Origin: Allobosea sp035944375
GTDB lineage: Bacteria > Pseudomonadota > Alphaproteobacteria > Rhizobiales > Beijerinckiaceae
Assembly: GCF_035944375.1 (NCBI RefSeq)
Contig: NZ_DASZBE010000023.1
DNA length: 64,000 nucleotides
Strand: one strand, 5' to 3'
The position numbers and the translations under genes were made by a program. Below the pieces are notes generated by a model that saw nothing but the letters and a program-made list of their open reading frames with translations, was not told where the DNA came from and searched no databases. The stretch's first letter is position 1. Every line of letters begins with the position of its first letter. Positions 15,985 to 24,909 of this stretch are shown here, one piece after another.

Positions 15985-16113
15985 CCCCCTCCCCCCGCTT
16001 GCGGTGGGGAGGGCTGGGGTGGGGGGCAGTGCCGCTCGGCGAGACGAAACAGGATGGAGCTCGGGCTTTCCGGCCCCCCACCCCGGCCCACCCCACCGCA
16101 AGCGGGGGGAGGG
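15985..16113. repeat. Large G/C-homopolymeric inverted repeat between iorB and soxX
   Basis: The left arm (15985-16027) and right arm (16073-16113) are near-perfect reverse complements built around CCGCTTGCGGTGGGG and CCCCACCGCAAGCGG, with a 45-bp spacer. The arms could form a stem of about 40 bp. It may act as a strong RNA structure that separates iorAB from sox expression, or as a dispersed repeat element. Confidence 0.85.
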
Positions 16114-16133
16114 AGAAGAGCCGCGCTCGATCC

Positions 16134-18341
16134 TCACGCCTTCTTCAGATCGGCGTTCTTGAGCGGCAGGTTGCGGATGCGCTTGCCGGTGGCGGCGAAG
16201 ATCGCGTTCAGCACGGCGGGCGCCGCGACTGCGATCGTCGGCTCGCCGACACCGCCCCAGAAGCCGCCGGACGGCAAGAGCACCGTCTCGACCGCCGGCA
16301 TCGCCTCCAGCCGCATCACCTCGTAGGTGTCGAAGTTCTCCTGCTCGACACGACCATCCTTGATGGTGATCTCGCCATAGAGCGCCGCCGAGAGACCGTA
16401 GACGAAAGAGCCCTCGACCTGGCGCTCGACCTGCGCCGGATTGACGACGTGGCCGGGATCGGTCGCCGCGACGATGCGGTGGATCTTGAGCTTGCCGTCG
16501 TCGCTGACCGAGACTTCGGCGACCGCCGCGACATAAGAGCCGAAGCCCATTGTCTGGCAGATACCGCGGAAAACACCCGCCGGCAGCGGCTTGCCCCAGC
16601 CCGCCTTCTCGGCGGCTGCGTTGAGCACGGCCAGATGCTTGGGATGGTTCTTCATCAGGGCCCGGCGGAACTCGAGCGGGTCCTTGCCGGCTGCGTTCGC
16701 CAGTTCGTCGATGAAGGATTCGAGATAGATCGCGTTCTGGTTCAGGTTGACGCCGCGCCAGAAACCCGGCGGCACATGCGGATTGCGCATGGCATGGTCG
16801 ATCAGCAGGTTGGGGATCGAATAGCCGATCGAGGCCTCGGGCCCGGAGGCGTTGAGGCCCTGGAAAACGACCGGATCGCGCCCGTCCCGGATGTTCTGCG
16901 GGAAGATGCCGGCGACGATGGACTGGCCGGAGATGCGCATGTGCAGGCCGGTCAGATTGCCGTCCTTGTCGAGCGCGCCCACCATCTTGCACTGGGTCAG
17001 CGGGTGGAAGCGGCCATGCAGCATGTCCTCCTCGCGCGACCAGATCAGCTTCACCGGCGTGCCCGGGATCTGCTTGGCGATGGCGACGACCTGGCGGACC
17101 CAGTCATGCACGGCGCCGCGCCGGCCGAAGCCGCCGCCGAGATCGATCTTGTAGGCCTCGCATTTGGCGATCGGCAGGCCCGACGCCTCGGCGGTGGCGG
17201 CCAGCGCCGCCTCGCCGTTCTGCGTCGGGGTCCAGACCTCGCATTTCTCCGGCGTGTAGAGCGCCGTCGCGTTCATCGTCTCCATGCAGGCATGGTTCTG
17301 GAACGGGTAGGAATAGACCGCCTCGACGGTGCGGGCCGCATTGGCGATCGCGGCCTTCACGTCGCCGTTCTGGTTGCCGACCACGGCCTGAGGCGCATCG
17401 AGCCCCTCCTTCAGCCACTCGGCCAGGCTCGCGCTGGAGACCTTGGTGTGCGGCCCCTCGTCCCAGACGATCGGCAGCGCGTCGAGCGCGGTCTTGGCCT
17501 GCCACCAGGTATCGGCCACGACCGTCACCGCGCTGTCGCCGACGGGCAGCACATGCTTCACCCCGGGCATGGCCTTGATCTTGGCCGCATCGAAGCTCTT
17601 CACCTTGCCGCCGAAGACGGGGCAGTCCTTGATCGCGGCGTTGAGCATGCCGGGCAGCTTGAAGTCCATGCCGTAGATCTTGGCGCCGGTGGTCTTGTCG
17701 GCCGTGTCGAGCCTCGCCAGCGGCTTGCCGGCGATGGTCCAGTCCTTGGGATCCTTCAGCGCGATGTCCTTGGGCGCCTCGAGCTTGGCGGCCGCAGTGG
17801 CGACCTGCCCGTAGCGCAGCGAGCGGCCGGAGGCCTTGTGGGTGATGACGCTCTTCTCGGCGGTGCATTCGCCGACCGGCACCTTCCACTCGTTGGCGGC
17901 AGCCTGGATCAGCATGGTGCGGGCAGCGGCGCCACCCTTCCGGACATATTCATGCGACTCACGGATGCCGCGGCTGCCGCCGGTCGAGAAATTGCCCCAG
18001 ATGCGGTTGCGGGCGACGTTCTGCCCCGGCGTCGGATATTCGGTCGTGACCTTCGACCAGTCGCAGTTCAGCTCCTCGGCGACGAGCTGGGCGAGGCCGG
18101 TCAGCGTGCCCTGCCCCATCTCGGAGCGGGCGATGCGGATCACCACCTTGTCGTCGGGATGGATCACGACCCAGGCGTTGATCTCGGGCACGGCGCCCTG
18201 CGCCTGCGCCTGCCCGAAGGGGATGGCGAAGCCGAAGCTGAAAGCGCCGGCCGCGGCGGCCGAGCCGGCGAGCATCCCGCGGCGGGACAGGCCTTTGCGG
18301 GCGGAAGCGGTGGTCTCAGGGGTGGTCGAGGCGGATGTCAT
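16134..18341 (-). CDS. iorB: Xanthine-dehydrogenase-family molybdopterin-binding subunit (iorB/isoquinoline 1-oxidoreductase type), Tat-exported
   Basis: A 735-residue large subunit of a periplasmic molybdenum hydroxylase. The Tat signal is SRRGMLAGSAAAAGAFSFG. Mo-cofactor motifs seen are IARSEMGQGTLTGLAQLVAEEL (residues about 70-90), the GGGFGRRG loop and the C-terminal GGFWGGVGEPTIAVAAPAVLNAI containing the catalytic Gly-Glu. It lacks an FAD domain, so electrons go to the 2Fe-2S partner upstream and probably on to a cytochrome. ATG 18341 has GGAGG just upstream. Family members oxidise N-heterocycles, aldehydes or similar; the neighbouring sox genes raise the possibility of an organosulfur substrate, but that is inference. 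The gene symbol denotes family only. Confidence 0.88.
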   Translation of the reverse strand: MTSASTTPETTASARKGLSRRGMLAGSAAAAGAFSFGFAIPFGQAQAQGAVPEINAWVVIHPDDKVVIRIARSEMGQGTLTGLAQLVAEELNCDWSKVTTEYPTPGQNVARNRIWGNFSTGGSRGIRESHEYVRKGGAAARTMLIQAAANEWKVPVGECTAEKSVITHKASGRSLRYGQVATAAAKLEAPKDIALKDPKDWTIAGKPLARLDTADKTTGAKIYGMDFKLPGMLNAAIKDCPVFGGKVKSFDAAKIKAMPGVKHVLPVGDSAVTVVADTWWQAKTALDALPIVWDEGPHTKVSSASLAEWLKEGLDAPQAVVGNQNGDVKAAIANAARTVEAVYSYPFQNHACMETMNATALYTPEKCEVWTPTQNGEAALAATAEASGLPIAKCEAYKIDLGGGFGRRGAVHDWVRQVVAIAKQIPGTPVKLIWSREEDMLHGRFHPLTQCKMVGALDKDGNLTGLHMRISGQSIVAGIFPQNIRDGRDPVVFQGLNASGPEASIGYSIPNLLIDHAMRNPHVPPGFWRGVNLNQNAIYLESFIDELANAAGKDPLEFRRALMKNHPKHLAVLNAAAEKAGWGKPLPAGVFRGICQTMGFGSYVAAVAEVSVSDDGKLKIHRIVAATDPGHVVNPAQVERQVEGSFVYGLSAALYGEITIKDGRVEQENFDTYEVMRLEAMPAVETVLLPSGGFWGGVGEPTIAVAAPAVLNAIFAATGKRIRNLPLKNADLKKA

Positions 18342-18439
18342 GTCGTCCTCCGGATCGGTTGGTCGCGAGGGAAGCGGCGGTCTTGTCCAGATCCGGCCGC
18401 GCTCAACCCCGCGCAGGGGCAGCGAAACCAGGCGAGACC

Positions 18440-18907
18440 TCAGCCGCGGCCGAGTGTTCCGCCCGCAACGACATCGAGGATGGCCGTCTTGACCCGGGCA
18501 TAGGTCCCGCAGCGGCAGATATTGGTGATCTCGGCGGCGATGTCTGCCTCGGTCGCCTTCGGATTGGCCTGCAGCAGGGCGGCCGTCGCCATGATCATGC
18601 CGCTCTGGCAGAAGCCGCATTGCGGCACCTCGTGCTTGATCCAGGCCTGCTGGACGGGATGCTTGCCGTCGGGGGAGAGCCCCTCGATCGTGACGATCTT
18701 CTGCTCGGCCGTGACCGCGCTGAGCGGCAGGGCACAGGCGCGCGTCGCGACACCGTCGATATGCACCGTGCAGGCGCCGCACTGGGCGACGCCGCAGCCG
18801 TATTTCGTGCCCGTCAGGCCGATCTGCTCGCGGATGACCCAGAGCAGCGGCGTATCAGCGGCCGCTTCGACATCGAGCATCTTGCCGTTCACATTGAGCT
18901 TCGCCAC
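18440..18907 (-). CDS. iorA: (2Fe-2S)-binding subunit of molybdenum hydroxylase (iorA type)
   Basis: A 155-residue protein with the two clusters of the xanthine-dehydrogenase small subunit: the plant-ferredoxin set CGVAQCGACTVHIDG with a later Cys (TRACALPL), and the C-terminal set CGFCQSGM ... NICRCGTY. GTG 18907 is chosen for its GGGAGG ribosome site and because the KLNVNGKMLDVEA strand begins there. It has no signal and is presumably co-exported with the Tat-targeted large subunit encoded 98 bp downstream. Confidence 0.92.
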   Translation of the reverse strand: MAKLNVNGKMLDVEAAADTPLLWVIREQIGLTGTKYGCGVAQCGACTVHIDGVATRACALPLSAVTAEQKIVTIEGLSPDGKHPVQQAWIKHEVPQCGFCQSGMIMATAALLQANPKATEADIAAEITNICRCGTYARVKTAILDVVAGGTLGRG

Positions 18908-19206
18908 CGTCGACCTCCCGGTTCCGTTCAAGAAGAGCGGCGAGAGAGCCCACGCGCCCCGCCGCTTGACCGGCGAAGCACCACAGCGCACCGGCCAGAC
19001 TTGAATTGGAACAGAGTGAAGCTCAGTTGCGGTCGCAAGCCAACAGCGACCGCGGGGCCGATCACGCCGCGTGAGAGGACCGGATTGCCCGTTCCGCGCG
19101 GCGGCATGGCGGATTTTCTGCGCAGGCGCTCGGTTTGAGCCCGCCATTGGCGGCCGTTTCCGAAGACGGTGCCGCGACCGGAATCACGGCAACGTGATCC
19201 CCGACA
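18908..19206. other. Intergenic region upstream of iorA
   Basis: This 299-bp stretch should hold the iorAB-sox promoter. I found no convincing promoter hexamers, operator dyad, small gene or terminator by eye. Confidence 0.4.
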
Positions 19207-19440
19207 TCAGCCTCCCAGACCGGGCGCCGGCAGACTGCGCGAGCCGCGACGGCGCGAGGACGTTGCGGCCGGCTGCGGCTGTGTCTCCATCGCCGCCGGC
19301 GCGTCGCCGGCATGTTCGAAGGCCCAGATTTCCTTGGCGCGATCCCAGTGGCGGCGGTCCTCGCCATCCGGGCGTCCATCCTCCATCCAGAGGCGATAGG
19401 CGATCTTCCTGATCTCAGTCAGAGCTTTGTCGTCTTCCAT
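19207..19440 (-). CDS. DUF2934 family small protein
   Basis: A 77-residue cytoplasmic protein. The first 40 residues match DUF2934 closely: IRKIAYRLWMEDGRPDGEDR followed by RHWDRAKEIWAFE. The remainder is a low-complexity Pro/Arg/Ser tail. DUF2934 proteins are frequent in Hyphomicrobiales and have no assigned function. It stands alone between the iorA upstream region and the Pat gene. Confidence 0.85.
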   Translation of the reverse strand: MEDDKALTEIRKIAYRLWMEDGRPDGEDRRHWDRAKEIWAFEHAGDAPAAMETQPQPAATSSRRRGSRSLPAPGLGG

Positions 19441-19561
19441 GGCGGATATCCTCCATCCCGAATGTTTCCGGCCCGCGACGCGGCGGCGGGCCTTTCGGGT
19501 GAACCATCTTCCGCCGTGAGCGTTCCCCGCCGTCGCGCCCGAAAAAGAGGCGACGGCCGTG

Positions 19562-22165
19562 TCAGCCCGGCGGAGGCGCCGGCTCGACCGGCAGGGTGAC
19601 GATGCGGATGGCGGTGTCCTCGGGATCGTTGGCGATGTCGAAGCCGAGCTGGCGGCAGAGCGCCAGCATGCGCGTGTTCTCGGCCAGGACCTGGCTGCGG
19701 ATCGTCTTCAGCCCCTCGGCACGCGCCCATTCGATGATCAGCGTCATCAGGGTCCAGCCCAGCCCCAGCCCCTTCATGTCGGAGCGCAGCAGGATGGCGT
19801 ATTCGGCCTCCTCATGGGCGATGTCGGCGTGGAGACGCACGACGCCAGCGACCTCGCCCGCCTCGTCGAGCGCCACGAAGGCCATGGCACGGGCATAGTC
19901 GAGCTGCGTCAGATGGGCGAGGAAGGCGTGGGTGAACGCCTTCACCGGGGCGAAGAAGCGAAGCCTGAGATCCTCCGGCGTCACCTTCTTCAGCATCTCC
20001 GCAATGGCCCCCTCGTCATCGGGGCGGATCGGCCTGACCTCGAATTCTCGCCCGCCCCGCAAGGCGATCCGTTTCGCCCAGCTGCCGGGATAGGGCCGGA
20101 TCGCCGGGCGGCGGCGCTGCTCGGGACGGCGCTCCAGCATGATGCGGGCATCGACCGCGATCACACCGGTCTCGTCGGCGAGCAGCGGGTTGAGGTCGAG
20201 TTCGCGGATCTCGGGCAGGTCGACCGCCATCTGGCCAACGGCGACGATCGCGGCGGCGACCGCCTCGAGATTCGCCGCCGGCACGTCGCGATAGGCGGCG
20301 AGCACGCGCGAGACCCGGGTTCGCGCGATCAGGCGGCCGGCGAGGCCGAGATCGAGCGGCGGCAGTGCGACATGGCTGTCGTCGATCAGCTCGGCGGCTG
20401 TCCCGCCCCGGCCGAAGACGATGACGGGCCCGAAGCACGGATCGGTCGCGAAGCCGACGATGAGTTCGCGGGCCTTGGCGCGCTGGGCCATGGGCTGCAC
20501 GGCGAGACCGGTGATGCGCGCGCCGGGCCGCTCCTGCGCCACCCGCGCCAGCATGCGCTGCGCCGCCTCGCGGATGGCGGCCTCGGTCGCGAGATCGAGC
20601 GCGACGCCGCCGACATCGGATTTGTGGACGATGTCGGGGGAAACGATTTTCAGCGCGACCGGCCGGCCCGATGCCAGGAAGGGCCGGGCCGCGACCAGCG
20701 CCGCCTCGATATCCGCCGCCACCACGGGCCTCAGTTCCGGAACGCGATAGATCGCCAGCAATGCGGACACCTCGCCGGCATCGAGCCAGTCGCGCTCCTG
20801 CGTCAGCGCGCGGGCGACGATCGCCCGGGCCTGGGCCAGATCGGGCGGGAGCACGTCGTCGGCCGAGGGCGGCGTCGCCATCAGCTCCGTCTGCAGGCGG
20901 GCGTGGCGCAGCAGGTGCTGGAAGCCGAGCACCGCCTCGGCGCCCGTGGCGAAGGAGGGCAGCCCGGCCGCGGCGAAGCGCGCGGCGACGGCCTCATCGC
21001 CGCCGATCCAGGCGGCAAGAACGGGCTTGCCCTGCCCCGCCGCCCGGGCGGAGGCGAGCACCGCGTCGGCACAGGCCTCGGCCTGCGCGAGGCGGTGCGG
21101 CGCATGGACCGCCAGCACGGCATCGACGCCGGCATCGGCGAGCAGCTGCGCGACGGTGCCGGCATACTGAGCCGGCGTCGCGACCTCGATCACCGCCTCC
21201 CGCGACGCTCCCGCGCCGCCGTCGAGCCTGGCCAGGCTGCCGCCGAGCTGGCGCAGCCGCCCGGCGGCGAGAGCGGCGAGGCCGGCGCCGTTGCTGACGA
21301 TCGCCAGCCGACCGCCAACGAGCTGGCGCATGCGCCCGAGCGTCTCGGCGGCGGCGAAGAGCTCGTCGAGATCGTTCACGCGTAGCAGGCCGGCGCGATG
21401 GAAGGCCGCGTCATGGGCCCGGTCGGGCGTGACGATCAGACCCGCATGGGTCAGCCCCCCGCTTGCACCCGCAGGCTGCCAGGGCTTGAGCACGAGCACG
21501 GGCTTCAGCCGTGCAGCCGCGCGCGCCGAGGAGAGGAAGCGCGCCGCATCCTCGACCTCGTCCAGCGCCAGCAGGATCGCGCGGGTGCGGCCGTCCTGCC
21601 CGAAATGATCGAGGCAGTCGGCGAGATCGACATCCGCGGCGGCGCCCAGCGTCACGGCGCCGGAGAACCCGACCTCGCGCCGCGCCGCCCAGGCCAGGAC
21701 GCCGGCTGCGATCGAACTCGACTGCGCCACCAGCGCGACGCCCCCGGCTCCTGGCACGAAGGGCGCGAAGCTGGCGTTGAGGCGCAGGCGCGGCGCGACG
21801 AGACCGATCGAATCCGGCCCGAGCAGTCGGATGCCGGCAAGGCGCGCGGCCTCGCCCAGGGCGCGCGCATCGGACCGCTCGCCATCGGCGACGAGCACGC
21901 CCGCACAGCCGCGCCGACCGGCGGCGGCGATGACCTCCGCAGCCCCGGCGGCCGGCGCGATCACGAGATCGACCGGCTGCGGCAGTTCGTCGAAGCCGGG
22001 CACGGCCTCGAATCCATCCGCGCTGCCGCCGCCGAGCACGAAGGCACGCCCGGCATAGCCTGCGCCGCGGATGCCATCGAGCAGCGGGCTGGTGGAGGCC
22101 CCCGGCGGCGCCCAGACCGCCAGCGAGGCCGGTTCGAGCATGCGTTTCAGTCGGTCCATGGTCAT
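19562..22165 (-). CDS. Pat-type protein: NDP-forming acyl-CoA synthetase domains fused to GNAT acetyltransferase
   Basis: An 867-residue multidomain protein: a CoA-binding domain at about 5-130 (LEPASLAVWAPPG start), succinyl-CoA-ligase-like domains to about 440, an ATP-grasp_5 domain at about 460-680 (PVALKIVSPDIVHKSDVGGV, then ELDLNPLLADETGVIAVDAR) and a C-terminal GNAT domain from about 700 (VRPIRPDDEGAIAEMLKKV; acetyl-CoA loop RSDMKGLGLGWTLMTLIIEW). This order is that of the Pat/PatZ lysine acetyltransferases, which acetylate and shut off acyl-CoA synthetases. ATG at 22165 is preferred (ATGACCATGGACCG, double start) because homology begins there. No effector domain is seen N-terminal to the synthetase part. 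Confidence 0.9.
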   Translation of the reverse strand: MTMDRLKRMLEPASLAVWAPPGASTSPLLDGIRGAGYAGRAFVLGGGSADGFEAVPGFDELPQPVDLVIAPAAGAAEVIAAAGRRGCAGVLVADGERSDARALGEAARLAGIRLLGPDSIGLVAPRLRLNASFAPFVPGAGGVALVAQSSSIAAGVLAWAARREVGFSGAVTLGAAADVDLADCLDHFGQDGRTRAILLALDEVEDAARFLSSARAAARLKPVLVLKPWQPAGASGGLTHAGLIVTPDRAHDAAFHRAGLLRVNDLDELFAAAETLGRMRQLVGGRLAIVSNGAGLAALAAGRLRQLGGSLARLDGGAGASREAVIEVATPAQYAGTVAQLLADAGVDAVLAVHAPHRLAQAEACADAVLASARAAGQGKPVLAAWIGGDEAVAARFAAAGLPSFATGAEAVLGFQHLLRHARLQTELMATPPSADDVLPPDLAQARAIVARALTQERDWLDAGEVSALLAIYRVPELRPVVAADIEAALVAARPFLASGRPVALKIVSPDIVHKSDVGGVALDLATEAAIREAAQRMLARVAQERPGARITGLAVQPMAQRAKARELIVGFATDPCFGPVIVFGRGGTAAELIDDSHVALPPLDLGLAGRLIARTRVSRVLAAYRDVPAANLEAVAAAIVAVGQMAVDLPEIRELDLNPLLADETGVIAVDARIMLERRPEQRRRPAIRPYPGSWAKRIALRGGREFEVRPIRPDDEGAIAEMLKKVTPEDLRLRFFAPVKAFTHAFLAHLTQLDYARAMAFVALDEAGEVAGVVRLHADIAHEEAEYAILLRSDMKGLGLGWTLMTLIIEWARAEGLKTIRSQVLAENTRMLALCRQLGFDIANDPEDTAIRIVTLPVEPAPPPG

Positions 22166-22286
22166 GGTTTCATCGTAGCAGAACGGAACGCGCGGGTATG
22201 TGACGGCGAGGGCCGCGCGCGGAACCCTTGCTCGCGCCAAGGCTTTCGACCAGAGGGGATGAGACGCCCCGACGACAGGACGCGCC

Positions 22287-23741
22287 ATGCCCATCGCCTT
22301 CGACAACTCCTATGCCAGGCTGCCGGAGCGCTTCTTTGCGCTGACCCCGCCGACGCCGGTACCCGAGCCGCGGCTGGTGCGGCTCAACCGTGCGCTGGCC
22401 GAGGAGCTCGGGCTCGATCCTGCCTGGCTCTCGGGCCCGGAGGGACTCGCCATGCTGGCCGGCAATGCGGTGGCCGAGGGCTCGACGCCGATCGCGACCG
22501 CCTATGCGGGCCACCAGTTCGGGAACTTCGTGCCGCAGCTCGGCGACGGCCGCGCGATCCTGCTGGGCGAGGTGATCGACCGCTCAGGCCGCCGCCGGGA
22601 CATCCAGCTCAAGGGGGCCGGGCGCACGCGCTATTCGCGCGGCGGCGACGGGAGGGCGGCGCTGGGACCGGTCATGCGTGAATACATCGTCAGCGAGGCG
22701 ATGGCGGCGCTCGGCATCCCGACAACGCGGGCGCTCGCCTTCGTGCTGACGGGCGCCCGCGTGATGCGCGACGAGATCCTGCCCGGCGCGGTGCTGACGC
22801 GCGTGGCGTCCAGCCATATCCGCGTCGGCACCTTCCAGTTCTTCGCGGCGCGGCAGGACACCGAGGCGCTGCGGGCGCTCGCCGACCATGTCATCGCGCG
22901 CCACCACCCGCAGGCGGCGGAGGCGCAGAACCGTTATCTCGGCCTGCTCGAGGCCGTGATCGCGGTGCAGGCGGACCTCATCGTGCGATGGCTGCTGGTC
23001 GGCTTCATCCATGGCGTGATGAACACCGACAACGTCTCGATCGCCGGCGAGACGATCGATTACGGCCCCTGCGCCTTCCTCGACGCCTATGACCCGGCCA
23101 CCGTCTTCAGCTCGATCGATACCGGCGGTCGCTATGCCTATGGCAACCAGCCGACGATGGCGCTGTGGAACCTGACGCGTCTCGCGGAAGCGATGCTGCC
23201 GCTCTTCGCCGAAGGGACCGACGAGGCGGTGCAACTGGCGCAGGACGCACTCGCCGGTTTCGCGCCGCGCTTCCAGGCCGGATACGATGCCGGGATCGCG
23301 CGAAAGCTCGGCCTGCCCGGCGACAGCGAAGCGGATACCGTGCTGGGCGCCGAGTTCCTGGGCCTGCTCGGCGCGCGCGAGGCGGATTTCACGCTGACCT
23401 TCCGCCATCTGGCCCGGTTGCAGGCCGGCCAGGCTGACGAGGCCCCGCTGCGAGCGGCGCTGGCGGAGGACCCTGCTCTGGACGACTGGCTGGCCCGCTG
23501 GCGCCAGCGCAGCGCGGGAACGGCGCCTGGCGCGCTGCTCTCGGTCAACCCGGCCTATATTCCACGCAACCACCGCGTCGAGGCAGCCATCGCCGCCGCG
23601 CAGGAGCGCGATGATTTCGGCCCCTTCGAGGAACTGCTCGCGGTGCTCGCGGAGCCCTTCGTGGAGCGGGCGGTTCATGCGGATTACGAGACCCCGCCAA
23701 GGCTGGAAGAGCGCGTGCTGCGGACCTTCTGCGGGACCTGA
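22287..23741 (+). CDS. selO: SelO/YdiU protein adenylyltransferase
   Basis: A 484-residue pseudokinase-fold AMPylase. Characteristic blocks are YAGHQFGNFVPQLGDGRA, QLKGAGRTRYSRGGDGRA (nucleotide-binding Lys and Arg), RVASSHIRVGTFQFF and HGVMNTDNVSIAGETIDYGP (catalytic loop and metal-binding Asp). SelO transfers AMP to Ser/Thr/Tyr of redox-related proteins under oxidative stress. The C-terminus ends FCGT, keeping a cysteine where eukaryotic homologues carry selenocysteine. The gene is monocistronic, divergent from pat and convergent with the next LysR gene. Confidence 0.93.
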   Translation: MPIAFDNSYARLPERFFALTPPTPVPEPRLVRLNRALAEELGLDPAWLSGPEGLAMLAGNAVAEGSTPIATAYAGHQFGNFVPQLGDGRAILLGEVIDRSGRRRDIQLKGAGRTRYSRGGDGRAALGPVMREYIVSEAMAALGIPTTRALAFVLTGARVMRDEILPGAVLTRVASSHIRVGTFQFFAARQDTEALRALADHVIARHHPQAAEAQNRYLGLLEAVIAVQADLIVRWLLVGFIHGVMNTDNVSIAGETIDYGPCAFLDAYDPATVFSSIDTGGRYAYGNQPTMALWNLTRLAEAMLPLFAEGTDEAVQLAQDALAGFAPRFQAGYDAGIARKLGLPGDSEADTVLGAEFLGLLGAREADFTLTFRHLARLQAGQADEAPLRAALAEDPALDDWLARWRQRSAGTAPGALLSVNPAYIPRNHRVEAAIAAAQERDDFGPFEELLAVLAEPFVERAVHADYETPPRLEERVLRTFCGT

Positions 23742-23744
23742 GCC

Positions 23745-24659
23745 TCACGGCGCCGCGAACTGGCCGGGCGTCGCCCCCTCGGCGATCTTGTCCATCAGCC
23801 AGCCGACGAAAGCCTGGATCTCGGGATTGTCCCGCTCCTCGCGCCGATAGATCAGGCGGTGGGCCACGACGCCGATGCCGGTGGGGCCGAGCGGCATGAC
23901 GAGCCGGCCTGCCGCCAGAAGATCGCGCGCCTGCAGCGTCGATTCCAGCGCGAGGCCCAGCCCGTCCTCGGCGGCGGCCAGAGCGAGATGGGCGCGGTCG
24001 AACTGCAGGCCCCTGGCGCTGAGGGGCACGAAGGGGGCGTGGCGCGCGGCCCACTGATCCCAGGGCACGACGCAGCGCAGCGAGTGGATCAGCGGCACGC
24101 GCGCTATGTCGCCCGCCGTCTCCAGCCCATGGGTGGCGACAAAGGCCGGGCTGGCGAGCGGGACGATCAGCTCCTCTCCCAGAGCCACCGCCTCGCAATC
24201 CTCGGGGACCGGCCGCGCATACTGGATGTCGATGAGGATGCCGTCCTGGCCGAGCCGGGCCGGCTCATGGCTGGCGAAGAGCGAAACGTCGATGCTGGGA
24301 TGCTCGCGCAGGAACTGGCCGAGCCGCGGCATCAGCCAGAGCGTCGCCAGGCTGGGCGAGGCGTGGATCGGCAGGCGCCGCACGCCCGCCCCCGAGGCGA
24401 CGCGGATCGTCGCCGTCATCAGCCGCGCGAAGCTCTCGCCGATCGAGGCGGAATAGGTCAACGCCTCCTCGGTCGGGACGACGCTGCGCCGCACGCGCAG
24501 GAACAGGGGCCGCCCCAGCATGCCCTCCAGCGCGCGCATCTGATGGCTGATTGCCGAAGGCGTCAGGTTCATCAGCTTGGCCGCGCCGGCGAAGCTGCCG
24601 GCCTCCATCACGGCGCGGAAGGTCTGCAGCCATTGCAGCGGTGGCATGCCCCCGATCAT
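23745..24659 (-). CDS. LysR-family regulator, GcvA-like
   Basis: A 304-residue regulator. MPPLQWLQTFRAVMEAGSFA with AAKLMNLTPSAISHQMRALE is the GcvA-type helix-turn-helix; an effector domain follows. It is divergent from the SAF-oxidoreductase/TRAP/GGT genes, with a 250-bp shared promoter region carrying a dyad at 24691-24713, so it most likely activates that catabolic cluster. Confidence 0.9.
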   Translation of the reverse strand: MIGGMPPLQWLQTFRAVMEAGSFAGAAKLMNLTPSAISHQMRALEGMLGRPLFLRVRRSVVPTEEALTYSASIGESFARLMTATIRVASGAGVRRLPIHASPSLATLWLMPRLGQFLREHPSIDVSLFASHEPARLGQDGILIDIQYARPVPEDCEAVALGEELIVPLASPAFVATHGLETAGDIARVPLIHSLRCVVPWDQWAARHAPFVPLSARGLQFDRAHLALAAAEDGLGLALESTLQARDLLAAGRLVMPLGPTGIGVVAHRLIYRREERDNPEIQAFVGWLMDKIAEGATPGQFAAP

Positions 24660-24690
24660 CGGTGAATCCTATTCGTCGATCATGCCAAAC

Positions 24691-24713
24691 TTATTCGCTT
24701 TTGTCGCGAATGA
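24691..24713. promoter_or_regulatory. Candidate LysR operator dyad
   Basis: TTATTCGC-TTTTGTC-GCGAATGA is an interrupted inverted repeat with a perfect ATTCGC/GCGAAT core. It sits 32 bp upstream of the LysR start and about 200 bp before the oxidoreductase ATG, the expected place for an autoregulatory LysR site. Confidence 0.55.
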
Positions 24714-24909
24714 ACCCCATGTTACGCCTATGGCATGAGGAATGCAGCTCATCAAACGAAGCTGCGGCCCGCAGGGAGGAAAGACGCGCCGGCACCCGGT
24801 GCCAGGTGACGCGCAGCCCGCGTTCGCCACCTTTTTTCCGTGCGACGCCTCCTCGAATGACGAGACGTCCGACCCCTCGCGGTCGGCCTGGCGAGGAAAG
24901 AACCGGCGC

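Noticed and set aside
15985..16113. Possible CRISPR-like or IS end structure
   Set aside because: There are only two arms in inverted orientation and no spacers, target duplication or transposase; it is listed as an inverted repeat only.
13850..18907. Claim that the organism lacks soxB and soxCD
   Set aside because: Only 64 kb is visible; they may be encoded elsewhere. Only their absence from this cluster is stated.
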